A stretch of 64,000 nucleotides of DNA from Massilia antarctica. Lineage in GTDB: Bacteria > Pseudomonadota > Gammaproteobacteria > Burkholderiales > Burkholderiaceae_D. Where the stretch lies: NCBI RefSeq assembly GCF_015689335.1, contig NZ_CP065053.1:186001-250000 (forward strand). Direction: 5' to 3'. Shown piece after piece: positions 51,852-63,141 of the stretch. Under the pieces are notes generated by a model. It was given only the letters and a program-made list of their open reading frames with translations, ran no database searches and was not told the DNA's origin. Position numbers and translations under genes: made by a program. Numbering within the stretch: position 1 is the first letter of the stretch; every line of letters starts with the position of its first letter.

Positions 51852-54383
51852 TTACGTACCGCGCAAGGTCTGCAAGGGCGGCTGGCGCAGGACATTGCGC
51901 AGCCCGAGCCAGCCGCCGATGATGGCGCACAACGCGCCCACCACCAGCCCGGCCAGCCACACCATCGGGCTGAAAATCCACGGGAACTTGAACTGGTAAG
52001 TGGCCAGCGCCCAGCCCAGCGCCGCCGCGCCCGACGCGGCCAAGAGGCCCGCCAGTCCGCCCACCAGCGAGAACTCGATCCACTGCGCGCGCGAGAGCTG
52101 CTTGCGGGTCGCGCCCAGCGCGCGCAGCAGGCCCGCCTCGCGGGTGCGCTCGTCCTGCGATCCCATCAGCGCCGCGTACAGCACCAGCACCCCGGAGGCC
52201 AGGGTGAACAAGAACAGGAATTCGACCGCGGCAACCACCTGGTCCAGCACTTCCTGCAACTGGCGGATGATGCCGCTCACGTCGATCACCGTCAGGTTCG
52301 GGTAATCGCGCGTCAGGGCGTTGGTGAACGCGCTTTGCGCCGGCGGCAGGTGGAAGGCCGTCATGAAGGTTTGCGAGGTTTTCTCCATCGCCCCCGGGTT
52401 GATGATCACGAAAAAATTCGCGCGCATCGAGCCCCATTCCAGCTTGCGCAGGCTGGTCACTTTCGTGTCGACCACAGTGCCGCCGACGTCGAAGCGCATG
52501 GTGTCGCCCAGTTTCAGGCCGAGCGTCTTGGCGATGCCCTGCTCGACCGAGGCTTCGGCCACGCCAGGCGCATCCCGGTACCAGCGGCCGGCCACGATCT
52601 GGTTCGAGGCCGGCATGTCGTTCATGGTCGAGAGGTTGAATTCGCGCTCGGCCAGGCGGCGCGCATTGTCGTCGGCGTAGCTGGCGGCGGTGATCGGCTG
52701 GCCGTTGACGGCGGTCAGGCGCCCGCGGATCATCGGGAACATCGGCGCTTCGCTGACCCTGGCGGCGGCGATGCGCTGGGCGACTTCGTTCTTTTGGTCG
52801 GGCAGGATGTTGATGATGAAGCGGTTCGGCGCGTCCGGCGGAGTGGCGCTGCGCCAGGCCGTCATCAGGTCGCCGCGCACCACGGTCAGCAGCAGCAGGG
52901 CCATCAGGCCGAGCGCCAGCGACACCACTTGCACGATGGTGGCGCCCGGGCGGCGCTGCAGCGAGGTGACGGCGAAGCGCCAGCTCTGGTTATCGACCGC
53001 GCCGCGCAGCGTCTTGAGGGCTGCCAGGCTGCCCCAGGCCACCAGCGCGAAGACGGCGAAGCCACCCAGGAAGCCGGCCGCGGTGGACAGCGCCAGGGTG
53101 ACGTCGCCCGCCTGCCACAGCATCAGGCCGACGAATACGATCAGGCCCAGGCCGTAGGTGGCCAGCGCCATCGGCTTGGGGGCTGCCTGTTCACGCCGGA
53201 TCACCCGGTTGTGCGGCACATTGCGCAGTTGCAGGACCGGCGGCAGCGCGAAGCCGACCAGCAGCAGCATGCCGGTGGCGATGCCCTGCAGCGCCGGCAG
53301 GAAGGAAACCGGCGGCAGGTCGGTGCTGAGCATGGAGCCGATCAGCTGCATCAGCACGAAGTGACCGCCGAAGCCGACCAGCACCCCGAGCGCGCTGCCG
53401 GCCAGGCCGACCAGCGCGAATTCGATCAGGTACAGCATGGTGACCTGGTTTTGCGTCAGGCCGAGGCAGCGCAGCATGGCGCAGGCGTCCAGGTGGCGCA
53501 GCATGAAGCGGCGCGCGGCCATGGCCACGGCGACCGCCGCCAGCATGGCCGAGAGCAGGCCGACCAGCGACAGGAAGCGGTCGGCGCGGTCGAGCGTGGA
53601 GCGCATTTCGGGACGGCCGTTTTCGAGCGACTCGACGCGCACGCCGCGCACCTTGTCCGCGTCGATGCGCGCCGTGATCCATTCTTCAAACGCCTTCACG
53701 CTGTTGGTGTCGTTGTTCGATGGTGCGCTCACCTGCAGGCGGTAGGTGACTCTCGAACCGTTGTCGATCAGGCCGGTGGCGGCCAGGTCGGCGATGGAGA
53801 GCATCACGCGCGGCGCAAAATTGGCGAACGAGGGGCCGCGGTCCGGTTCCGAGGCGATCAGCCTGGTGATCGTGAATTCCTTGTCGCCCACGCGAATGCG
53901 GCTGCCGACACCGGTCTTGAGCGCGCTGACGATATTCGGATCGACCCACACCGTGCCCGCCGCAGGTGTGGTGTCGGTCTTTTCGCCGAGGGCGGCGCTG
54001 GCCTGGTCCATGCTGGTGGTGATGCGCAGCCGGCCGCGCAGCGGATAGCCGGGCGAGACGGCCTTGATGGCCGCCAGCAGCGACACCGATTGCTCGCCCT
54101 GGCCCGCCTGCGCCATGCTGGGGAAGGTCACCGTGTCGGCCAGCACCAGGCCGCGCTTGACGGCTTCGGCGCGCCAGGCCGGATCGAGCGGCTGGTCGGC
54201 ATTGACCAGCAGGTCGGCGCCGAGCAGCTGGTGCGCATCGCGATTGAGGCCGCTGCGCATGCGGTCGATGAAGAAACCGACCGCCGACAGCGCCGAGACG
54301 GCGATGATCAGGGCGATCAGCAGGAAGCGCAGTTCACCGGCGCGCCAGTCGCGCGCGGTCATTCGGAGCGATTGAATCAGCAT
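51852..54383 (-). CDS. ABC transporter permease, FtsX/YbbP type
   Basis: An 843-residue membrane protein with the YbbP layout: an N-terminal helix (ELRFLLIALIIAVSALSAVG), a large periplasmic domain, a core of FtsX helices (LSLVGLLSAMLAAVAVAMAA, LIEFALVGLAGSALGVLVGF), a second periplasmic domain and the final FtsX set (AVEFLFLFTLASGVLVLYAA and LIEFSLVGGLAGLLAASGAA-like segments). Such permeases usually work with a YbbA/LolD-like ATPase; none is adjacent, so the partner must be elsewhere. It may handle lipoproteins or envelope lipids. It converges with the regulator gene at 51840. Confidence 0.88.
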   Translation of the reverse strand: MLIQSLRMTARDWRAGELRFLLIALIIAVSALSAVGFFIDRMRSGLNRDAHQLLGADLLVNADQPLDPAWRAEAVKRGLVLADTVTFPSMAQAGQGEQSVSLLAAIKAVSPGYPLRGRLRITTSMDQASAALGEKTDTTPAAGTVWVDPNIVSALKTGVGSRIRVGDKEFTITRLIASEPDRGPSFANFAPRVMLSIADLAATGLIDNGSRVTYRLQVSAPSNNDTNSVKAFEEWITARIDADKVRGVRVESLENGRPEMRSTLDRADRFLSLVGLLSAMLAAVAVAMAARRFMLRHLDACAMLRCLGLTQNQVTMLYLIEFALVGLAGSALGVLVGFGGHFVLMQLIGSMLSTDLPPVSFLPALQGIATGMLLLVGFALPPVLQLRNVPHNRVIRREQAAPKPMALATYGLGLIVFVGLMLWQAGDVTLALSTAAGFLGGFAVFALVAWGSLAALKTLRGAVDNQSWRFAVTSLQRRPGATIVQVVSLALGLMALLLLTVVRGDLMTAWRSATPPDAPNRFIINILPDQKNEVAQRIAAARVSEAPMFPMIRGRLTAVNGQPITAASYADDNARRLAEREFNLSTMNDMPASNQIVAGRWYRDAPGVAEASVEQGIAKTLGLKLGDTMRFDVGGTVVDTKVTSLRKLEWGSMRANFFVIINPGAMEKTSQTFMTAFHLPPAQSAFTNALTRDYPNLTVIDVSGIIRQLQEVLDQVVAAVEFLFLFTLASGVLVLYAALMGSQDERTREAGLLRALGATRKQLSRAQWIEFSLVGGLAGLLAASGAAALGWALATYQFKFPWIFSPMVWLAGLVVGALCAIIGGWLGLRNVLRQPPLQTLRGT

Positions 54384-54401
54384 GGAGAGGTGGCGCCCGG
54401 T

Positions 54402-55984
<1,583 letters not shown>

Positions 55985-57907
55985 ATGACCATTTTTGACA
56001 ACTACGCAGCTCGCTACGAGCGTACCCGCGAAGAGGAATATTCCCTTTCTGAGTATCTGGCACTGTGCAAAAAGGATAAGCTCACCTATGCCAGCGCACC
56101 GGAACGCATGCTGGCCGCGATCGGCGAGCCGACCCTGGTGGACACGCGCAACGACACGCGCCTGTCGCGCATCTTCGCCAACAAGGTGATCAAGATTTAT
56201 CCGGCCTTCCGCGATTTCTACGGCACCGAGGAAGTCATCGAACAGGTGGTGTCGTACTTCCGCCATGCCGCGCAGGGCCTGGAAGAACGCAAGCAGATCC
56301 TCTACCTGCTCGGCCCGGTGGGCGGCGGCAAGTCATCGATCGCCGAAAAACTCAAGGTATTGATGGAACAGGTGCCCTTCTATGCGCTGAAAGGCTCGCC
56401 GGTGAACGAATCGCCGCTCGGCCTGTTCAACGAGGAAGAAGACGGCGTCATCCTGGAAGAGGATTACGGCATTCCGCGCCGCTACCTGCGTACTATCCCA
56501 AGTCCGTGGGCGGTCAAGCGCCTGCATGAATTCAATGGCGACATCAACCAGTTCCGCGTGGTCAAGCGCTATCCGTCGGTGCTCAAGCAGATCGCCATTT
56601 CCAAGACCGAACCAGGCGACGAGAACAACCAGGATATTTCTTCGCTGGTCGGCAAGGTCGATATCCGCAAGCTCGAAGATTATGCCCAGGACGACCCGGA
56701 TGCCTACAGCTACTCCGGCGGCCTGTGCCTGGCCAACCAGGGCCTGATGGAATTCGTCGAGATGTTCAAGGCGCCGATCAAGGTGCTCCATCCCCTGCTG
56801 ACGGCCACGCAGGAAGGCAATTACAAGGGGACCGAGGGTTTCGGCGCGATTCCTTTCGATGGCATCATCCTGGCGCACTCGAACGAATCGGAGTGGAAAA
56901 CCTTCCGCAACAACCGCAATAACGAAGCCTTCCTGGACCGGATTTACATCGTCAAGGTACCGTATTGCCTGCGCGTGTCGGACGAGATCAAGATCTACGA
57001 CAAGTTGATCCGCAACTCCTCGCTGGAGCTGGCGCCGTGCGCGCCGGGCACCATGAAGATGATGGCGCAGTTCGCGATCCTGTCGCGCCTGAAGGACCCG
57101 GAAAATTCGAGCATTTTCTCTAAAATGCTGGTCTACGATGGCGAAAACCTGAAGGATACCGATCCCAAGGCCAAGTCGATGCACGAGTATGTCGATTATG
57201 CCGGGGTGGACGAAGGCATGAACGGCTTGTCGACCCGCTTCGCGTTCAAGATTTTGTCGAAGGTCTTCAACTTCGACAATACCGAAGTGGCGGCCAATCC
57301 GGTGCACCTGCTGTATGTACTGGAGCAGCAGATCGAGCGCGAGCAGTTTCCGCCCGAAACCGAGCAGCGTTACTTCTCCTATATCAAGGAGCACCTGGCG
57401 CAGCGCTATGTCGAGTTCATCGGCAAGGAAATCCAGACCGCCTACCTGGAAAGCTACTCGGAATACGGCCAGAACATTTTCGACCGCTATGTGACCTTCG
57501 CCGACTTCTGGATCCAGGACCAGGAATTCCGCGATCCCGACACGGGTGAAAGCTTCGATCGCGATTCGCTCAACAACGAGCTGGAAAAGATCGAAAAGCC
57601 GGCCGGCATCAGCAATCCCAAGGATTTCCGCAATGAGATCGTCAACTTCGGCTTGCGGGCGCGGGCGACCAACGGCGGCAAGAATCCGGCGTGGACCAGT
57701 TATGAAAAATTCCGCACCGTGATCGAGAAAAAGATGTTCTCGAATACAGAGGAACTGCTGCCGGTCATTTCGTTCAATGCCAAGGCCAGTGCCGAGGATG
57801 CGAACAAGCACGCCGATTTCGTGGCGCGCATGGTGGAAAAAGGATATACCGCCAAGCAGGTGCGCCTGCTGTGCGAATGGTATCTGCGCGTGCGCAAGTC
57901 GTCGTAA
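55985..57907 (+). CDS. prkA: PrkA serine protein kinase (YeaG family)
   Basis: A 640-residue protein with an AAA-like N-terminal domain: Walker A GPVGGGKSS at 110-118, and ESPLGLFNEEEDGVILEEDYG. The C-terminal part is the PrkA kinase domain, with the conserved EFVEMFKAPIKVLHPLLTAT, GTEGFGAIPFDGIILAHSNE and ARATNGGKNPAWTSYEKFR. Length and ends match E. coli YeaG, which is made in stationary phase and nitrogen starvation. AAAGGACA precedes the ATG. It leads the operon prkA-yeaH-spoVR, a conserved trio. Confidence 0.96.
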   Translation: MTIFDNYAARYERTREEEYSLSEYLALCKKDKLTYASAPERMLAAIGEPTLVDTRNDTRLSRIFANKVIKIYPAFRDFYGTEEVIEQVVSYFRHAAQGLEERKQILYLLGPVGGGKSSIAEKLKVLMEQVPFYALKGSPVNESPLGLFNEEEDGVILEEDYGIPRRYLRTIPSPWAVKRLHEFNGDINQFRVVKRYPSVLKQIAISKTEPGDENNQDISSLVGKVDIRKLEDYAQDDPDAYSYSGGLCLANQGLMEFVEMFKAPIKVLHPLLTATQEGNYKGTEGFGAIPFDGIILAHSNESEWKTFRNNRNNEAFLDRIYIVKVPYCLRVSDEIKIYDKLIRNSSLELAPCAPGTMKMMAQFAILSRLKDPENSSIFSKMLVYDGENLKDTDPKAKSMHEYVDYAGVDEGMNGLSTRFAFKILSKVFNFDNTEVAANPVHLLYVLEQQIEREQFPPETEQRYFSYIKEHLAQRYVEFIGKEIQTAYLESYSEYGQNIFDRYVTFADFWIQDQEFRDPDTGESFDRDSLNNELEKIEKPAGISNPKDFRNEIVNFGLRARATNGGKNPAWTSYEKFRTVIEKKMFSNTEELLPVISFNAKASAEDANKHADFVARMVEKGYTAKQVRLLCEWYLRVRKSS

Positions 57908-57993
57908 GTCGGCCTTCGGCGGGCTGTCATGGTCCGCCTGGCCGCCAACGGCGCCCGCCAGGCGCAAACAGGATTTGAAGCAGGAGGCCCGTT

Positions 57994-59262
57994 TTGACTT
58001 ACCTCATCGACCGACGCTTGCAAGGCAAGAACAAGTCAGCGATCAACCGAGAGCGCTTCCTACGGCGATACAAAAGCCAGATCAAGGACGCTGTCGGGCG
58101 CGCCATCAAGGGCCGCTCGATCACCGACATTGAAAATGGCGAGAAGGTATCGATTCCCGTCAAGGATGTGAACGAACCGAATTTCGGCCACGCCCACGGC
58201 GGCGTGTGGGAAACCATCAACCCCGGCAACAAGGAATACCAGAAAGGCGACCAGTTCAGCCGGCCCAAGGGCGGCGGCGGAGCGGGCCGCGGCAAGGCGG
58301 GCAATAGCGACCAGCAATCGGAAGACGATTTCATCTTCGAGCTCTCGCGCGAAGAATTCATGAATTACTTCTTCGAAGACCTGGAATTGCCGAATATGGT
58401 CAAGACCCAGCTGACCGCGACCACGGAATTCAAGAACCAGCGCGCCGGCTACAATATGTCGGGCACGCCATCGAACATCCACGTGCTGCGTTCCCTGCGC
58501 GGCGCGCTCGGGCGGCGCATCGCGGTCGGCGGCAGTTCGCGCAAGGCCGTGCTGCAGGCCGAGAGCGAACTGATCGAACTGCTGGAAGAAGGCGCCCCGC
58601 TGGACGACCCGAGGGTGGTCGAACTCAAGCGCCTGATCCATCATCTGCACACCAAGCTGCTGGCGATCCCCTTCATCGACCCGTTCGACCTGCGCTACAG
58701 CAACCGCATCAAGGTACCGAAGCCGATGACGCAAGCCGTGATGTTCTGCATCATGGACGTGTCGGGCTCGATGGACGAGACGCGCAAGGATACCGCCAAG
58801 CGCTTCTTCATCCTGCTGTACCTGTTCCTCAAGCGCGCCTACGACAAGATCGAGGTGGTGTTCATCCGCCACCACACGGCCGCGTCCGAAGTGGATGAGG
58901 AAGAATTCTTCCATTCGCGCGAATCGGGCGGCACCGTGGTGTCCTCGGCCCTGCACCTGCTGACCAAGATCATCGGCGAGCGCTACGGCAGCGGCGAGTG
59001 GAACAGTTATGTCGCGCAAGCCTCCGACGGCGACAATTGGGACAACGACTCGCTGCTGTGCAAGCAGCTGCTGATCAATACCATCATGCCCTCGGTCCAG
59101 TATTACACCTACGTGGAAATTACCGACGGCCCGCCGCAGAACCTGTGGGAGCAGTACGCCGAAGTGTCGAATCACCATGCGAACTTTGCGATGCAAAAAA
59201 TTGTCACACCTGCCGACATCTATCCAGTCTTCCGTGAACTATTCAAGAAGCAGCCAAAATAG
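57994..59262 (+). CDS. yeaH: YeaH-like protein (DUF444/UPF0229), VWA-type fold
   Basis: A 422-residue protein with the family start YLIDRRLQGKNKSAINRERF, a Gly-rich insert (about 80-110: PKGGGGAGRGKAGNSD) and a VWA-like domain with the metal site D255-V-S-G-S259 in VMFCIMDVSGSMDETRKDTA. It starts with TTG at 57994, supported by a perfect AGGAGG six bases upstream. The molecular role is unknown; it is nearly always found with PrkA and SpoVR. It begins 86 bp after prkA and ends 30 bp before spoVR. Confidence 0.95.
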   Translation: MTYLIDRRLQGKNKSAINRERFLRRYKSQIKDAVGRAIKGRSITDIENGEKVSIPVKDVNEPNFGHAHGGVWETINPGNKEYQKGDQFSRPKGGGGAGRGKAGNSDQQSEDDFIFELSREEFMNYFFEDLELPNMVKTQLTATTEFKNQRAGYNMSGTPSNIHVLRSLRGALGRRIAVGGSSRKAVLQAESELIELLEEGAPLDDPRVVELKRLIHHLHTKLLAIPFIDPFDLRYSNRIKVPKPMTQAVMFCIMDVSGSMDETRKDTAKRFFILLYLFLKRAYDKIEVVFIRHHTAASEVDEEEFFHSRESGGTVVSSALHLLTKIIGERYGSGEWNSYVAQASDGDNWDNDSLLCKQLLINTIMPSVQYYTYVEITDGPPQNLWEQYAEVSNHHANFAMQKIVTPADIYPVFRELFKKQPK

Positions 59263-59292
59263 TTAACTCGCCGGCACCAGGAGAACACAGCC

Positions 59293-60819
59293 ATGCCAAG
59301 AGACCCCAAACACCCGCGCGCCCTGCCCGAACAGTCGGAATGGACTTTCGACCTGATCGAGCACGCGCACGAGGAAATCCGCCGTGTCGCCAAAAAATTC
59401 GGCCTCGACACCTACCCCAACCAGCTCGAAATCATCACCGCCGAGCAAATGATGGATGCCTATACTTCGGTCGGCATGCCGGTGTCGTATAACCACTGGT
59501 CGTTCGGCAAGCATTTCCTGTCCACGGAAAAAAGCTACAAGCGCGGCCAGATGGGCCTGGCGTACGAGATCGTCATCAACTCGAACCCCTGCATCGCCTA
59601 CCTGATGGAAGAAAACAGCCTGACGATGCAGGCGCTGGTCATCGCCCACGCTGCCTACGGGCATAATTCATTCTTCAAGGGCAATTATCTGTTCCGCACC
59701 TGGACCGATGCCGACGCCATCGTCGACTATATGGTATTCGCGAAGAACTACATTGCCGAATGCGAACAGCGGCACGGCATCGATGCGGTCGAGCTGCTGC
59801 TCGATTCCTGCCATGCGCTGCAGAACTATGGAGTGGACCGCTACAAGCGCCCCGCCAAGCTATCGATGGCGCAAGAAAATGCCCGCCAGAAAGAACGCGA
59901 AGAATACGCCCAGTCACAGGTCAACGAGCTGTGGCGCACGGTGCCGCGGCGCGACGAGGAAGCAGCCGATATCGCGATCCCGCGCTTCCCGCCCGAGCCC
60001 GAAGAAAACCTGCTGTACTTCATCGAAAAATACGCGCCCCTGCTCGAACCCTGGCAGCGCGAAATGGTGCGCATCACGCGCAAGATTTCCCAGTACTTCT
60101 ATCCGCAGCGCCAGACCCAGGTCATGAACGAGGGCTGGGCCACCTTCTGGCACTACACGATTTTGCAGGAACTATATAAAGAGGGCATCGTCGGCGATGG
60201 CTTCATGATGGAATTCCTGCAAAGCCATACCAACGTCGTGTACCAGCCGCCCGCCACCAGCCAGTATTACAACGGCATCAATCCGTATGCCCTCGGCTTT
60301 GCCATGATGAGCGATATCCGCCGCATCTGCGAGGAACCGACCCAGGAAGACCGCGACTGGTTCCCGGCCATTGCCGGCACCGACTGGCGGGTGGCCCTCG
60401 ACTTTGCGATGCGAAATTTCAAGGACGAAAGCTTTATTGCCCAGTACCTATCGCCGAAACTGATCCGCGACTTCCACTTCTTCGCCGTGCTCGACGACGA
60501 CAAGAACGAGAAGCTGACCATCTCGGCCATCCACGACGAACGCGGCTACCGCTACGTGCGCCAGCAGCTGGCCGAACAATACAACCTGGGCAACCGCGAA
60601 CCGAATATCCAGGTCTGGCAGGTCAACACGCGCGATGATCGGGCATTGACCTTGCGCCACACCCAGTTCCAGCGGCGCCCGCTCAACCAGCACGCCCAGG
60701 AGGTGCTCAAGCACGTGGCGCGCCTGTGGGGCTTCGATGTCCATCTGGACACCGTGGACCCGTCCGGAAACATCCTCAGCAGCCTGGAGTGCAAGCGCGA
60801 GAAGCGCACCCGCTCGTGA
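59293..60819 (+). CDS. spoVR: SpoVR family protein (YcgB-like)
   Basis: This 508-residue protein has the SpoVR landmarks: WTFDLIEHAHEEIRRVAKKF, MPVSYNHWSFGKHFLSTEKS, AYLMEENSLTMQALVIAHAA-YGHNSFFKGNYLF, and MNEGWATFWHYTILQELYKE, NPYALGFAMMSDIRRICEEP. The His/Glu clusters suggest a metal site, though no activity has been proved. The length equals the usual 500-510. AGGAGAAC precedes the ATG. It closes the stress operon. Confidence 0.96.
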   Translation: MPRDPKHPRALPEQSEWTFDLIEHAHEEIRRVAKKFGLDTYPNQLEIITAEQMMDAYTSVGMPVSYNHWSFGKHFLSTEKSYKRGQMGLAYEIVINSNPCIAYLMEENSLTMQALVIAHAAYGHNSFFKGNYLFRTWTDADAIVDYMVFAKNYIAECEQRHGIDAVELLLDSCHALQNYGVDRYKRPAKLSMAQENARQKEREEYAQSQVNELWRTVPRRDEEAADIAIPRFPPEPEENLLYFIEKYAPLLEPWQREMVRITRKISQYFYPQRQTQVMNEGWATFWHYTILQELYKEGIVGDGFMMEFLQSHTNVVYQPPATSQYYNGINPYALGFAMMSDIRRICEEPTQEDRDWFPAIAGTDWRVALDFAMRNFKDESFIAQYLSPKLIRDFHFFAVLDDDKNEKLTISAIHDERGYRYVRQQLAEQYNLGNREPNIQVWQVNTRDDRALTLRHTQFQRRPLNQHAQEVLKHVARLWGFDVHLDTVDPSGNILSSLECKREKRTRS

Positions 60820-61457
60820 GCCGCCATCCGGTGGAAGTCCGGCTGCCGGGCGCTCCACCCGGTCCTACCAGATGAGCGCAACAGAATCGTCCATGCCCGC
60901 GCAAAAAAGACTGGTACACGCGCATCAATATGCTATATTGCTGACGTGATGACAGTCATTAGCCAGGCGCATAGCTTGGCGCGCCAGGCTGGTCCGGCAT
61001 CGCCCCGATGCCGCCCTTTCCGGCGCTGCGCAGCCAGCCTTTCGACAGCAAGTTCCCGGATGCGCAACCGTGGCTTTCAACAGTACGCCCTCCCTCCATG
61101 AAACTGGCTATAGTTAGCATAATTGCCACGGCGGGGGTCGAATGTTATTTGGCGCGATGTCAGCAAGCTGTAAGAAATATTCGAAACAATCGAGTATTTC
61201 CCGCACGTTGTACGGTTTCAACATGCCCTTCACATTATAGTATTGCTTTTTTTACCAGAAGATGCAGGTCCGGGCTCTAGCGAGGCTTTGACAATCGTTT
61301 TCACACTCTGAATCGAACCGTTTTGGAGCTGTAAAAATGTGTGGTAAAAAAAGGATTCGTAGGTATAATTCGCCGACGTCCCGGATGCGGCTCAAGGTCT
61401 TGTCGTGTTTTGTGGGTTTAGTAGCAACAAAAAGAGTTGGTATTGGAGAAAGCAGGC
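60820..61457. other. Spacer between spoVR and tonB with a probable tonB promoter and an inverted repeat
   Basis: No gene is supported in these 638 bp. An inverted repeat with 11-bp arms (GAAATATTCGA / TCGAGTATTTC, one mismatch) and a 5-bp spacer lies at 61174-61200. TTGACA occurs at about 61289, and a perfect TATAAT at 61364-61369. No recognisable Fur box (GATAATGATAATCATTATC-like) was found by eye. The region from 61100 to 61380 is A+T-rich. Confidence 0.5.
61364..61369 (+). promoter_or_regulatory. TATAAT -10 element upstream of tonB
   Basis: A perfect TATAAT lies 88 bp before the tonB ATG. The hexamer 17 bp upstream (GTGGTA) is a poor -35, so the promoter may need an activator or another sigma factor. 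Confidence 0.45.
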
Positions 61458-62120
61458 ATGAATTTTTCGCATGATAAGAACCCCGGGAAGAATTTCACTG
61501 GCATTGCGGTCGTTATCGCTATTCACGCATTGGTGGCTTGGGGGATCGTAAGCGGTCTTGGCACCCGCATGGTCACGAAAATGGCTGAAGCAGTGGAAAC
61601 CAAGATCGTCGAAGAGGTCAAACCTCCTCCTCCGCCGGATGTTCCGCCACCGCCGCCGCCGCCTGAAATGAAGGCGCCTCCGCCTCCATTTATTCCGCCG
61701 GTCGAAGTGAACGTACAGCAACCGCCACCGGTGCAAAACACGATCGCCTCGGCGACCAATGTGAAGCCGCCGTCGGCTGAACTGTCGCGCCCGCAACCAC
61801 CAGCGCCTCCTGCACCACCAGCGCCGGCTAATCCAAATCCCGTCCGCGTCGCAGCGGTCGCCGATTTCAACACTTGCGCAAAACCGGAGTTCCCAAAAGC
61901 CTCCCTGCGTAATGAAGAAACCGGCACGGTAACCTTGTCTTTCCTGATTGGTGTTGACGGTCGCGTCGCCGATTCGAAGATCGTGAAGTCGAGCGGCTTC
62001 CGCGATCTGGACAAAGCGGCGCAGGCCGGTATTAGTAAATGCAAGTTCAAGCCAACCATGGTTGATGGCAAGCCGGAACAAGCGTGGATGCAAATGCAAT
62101 ACGTCTGGACGCTGGATTAA
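61458..62120 (+). CDS. tonB: TonB energy transducer
   Basis: A 220-residue protein: short cytoplasmic N-terminus, membrane anchor at about 14-33 (TGIAVVIAIHALVAWGIVSG) containing the His needed for ExbB/D coupling, a periplasmic Pro-rich spacer (about 55-128, VKPPPPPDVPPPPPPPEMK) and the C-terminal TonB domain (KPEFPKASLRNEETGTVTLS, VDGRVADSKIVKSSGFRDLD). It passes the proton-motive energy to outer-membrane receptors. GGAGAAAG precedes the ATG at 61458. exbB follows after 88 bp. Confidence 0.95.
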   Translation: MNFSHDKNPGKNFTGIAVVIAIHALVAWGIVSGLGTRMVTKMAEAVETKIVEEVKPPPPPDVPPPPPPPEMKAPPPPFIPPVEVNVQQPPPVQNTIASATNVKPPSAELSRPQPPAPPAPPAPANPNPVRVAAVADFNTCAKPEFPKASLRNEETGTVTLSFLIGVDGRVADSKIVKSSGFRDLDKAAQAGISKCKFKPTMVDGKPEQAWMQMQYVWTLD

Positions 62121-62208
62121 GAACCGAGGCGGCAGTTTAGTCTCACTACTGTGATTTTCGTTGTCATTATGTTCAGCGAACTGATTATTTTATAAATTTG
62201 GAGGAAGC

Positions 62209-63135
62209 ATGTTTAAGAATACCCGTTTGTCCGCTGCACTGGCGGCTGTCCTGTTCTCGGTTACAGCAGCTGCAGCGCTGGTCTCCGCACCAGCTTTCGC
62301 TGACGCTCCTGCTCCAGCGGCAGCCCCTGCAGCAGACGCAGCGGCTCCAGCTGCGGCTCCAGCAGCACCGGCACCAGCACCAGAAGCAGCTGCCCCAGCC
62401 GCTCCGGCAGTCAAAGAAGGCGAAAAAGAAGCGGTCAAAAACCCGTACGGTATCGAAGCACTGTGGGCCGAAGGCGACTTCGTTTCCAAAGGCACCCTGA
62501 TCATCCTGTCGCTGATGTCGATGGGTTCGTGGTACATCCTGATCACCAAGCTGATCGACCAGGCCAAGATCTTCAAGCAATCGAAAGAAACCCAGGCCAA
62601 GTTCTGGAAAGCTTCGTCGATCGCAGCTGGTTCGGCTTCCCTGAAAGAAGGCAGCCCGTTCCGCTTCATCGCTGAAACCGGCACCAAGGCAACCAACCAC
62701 CACGACGGCGCCCTGCTTGAGCAGATCGACCTGTCGACCTGGGTGACGATGTCGATCCAGCGCGCTGTTGACAAAGTTCAATCGCGTCTGCAAGACGGCC
62801 TGTCGTTCCTGGCAACCGTTGGTTCGACCGCACCGTTTATCGGTCTGTTCGGTACGGTGTGGGGTATTTACAATGCACTGACCGCCATCGGTATGTCGGG
62901 TAACGCATCGATCGATAAAGTGGCAGGTCCAGTGGGTGAAGCGCTGATCATGACCGCCTTCGGTCTGTTCGTCGCGGTTCCTGCGGTTCTGGGTTACAAC
63001 TGGCTGGTTCGTCGTAACAAGTCGGCCATGGAAGATGTCCGCTCGTTCAGCGCTGACGTTCACTCGGTCCTGATTTCGGGTGCCATGTCGACGAGCGAAG
63101 CTGGCCGTGCTGCCGGCGCGAAAAAGATCGGATAA
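62209..63135 (+). CDS. exbB: ExbB-type proton channel with an N-terminal signal and Ala/Pro-rich extension
   Basis: This 308-residue protein has a cleavable-looking signal (residues 1-31, FSVTAAAALVSAPAFA), an Ala/Pro-rich periplasmic stretch (32-68) and then three membrane helices at about 95-115, 200-222 and 243-265. The last two carry the MotA/TolQ/ExbB signature (TVGSTAPFIGLFGTVWGIYN and GEALIMTAFGLFVAVPAVLG). It forms the pentameric channel around the ExbD dimer. The N-terminal extension makes it about 65 residues longer than the E. coli protein. GGAGGAAGC precedes the ATG. Confidence 0.95.
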   Translation: MFKNTRLSAALAAVLFSVTAAAALVSAPAFADAPAPAAAPAADAAAPAAAPAAPAPAPEAAAPAAPAVKEGEKEAVKNPYGIEALWAEGDFVSKGTLIILSLMSMGSWYILITKLIDQAKIFKQSKETQAKFWKASSIAAGSASLKEGSPFRFIAETGTKATNHHDGALLEQIDLSTWVTMSIQRAVDKVQSRLQDGLSFLATVGSTAPFIGLFGTVWGIYNALTAIGMSGNASIDKVAGPVGEALIMTAFGLFVAVPAVLGYNWLVRRNKSAMEDVRSFSADVHSVLISGAMSTSEAGRAAGAKKIG

Positions 63136-63141
63136 TTCACC

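Noticed and set aside
60820..61457. Fur box in front of tonB
   Set aside because: No 19-bp match to GATAATGATAATCATTATC of useful quality was found by eye in this spacer.
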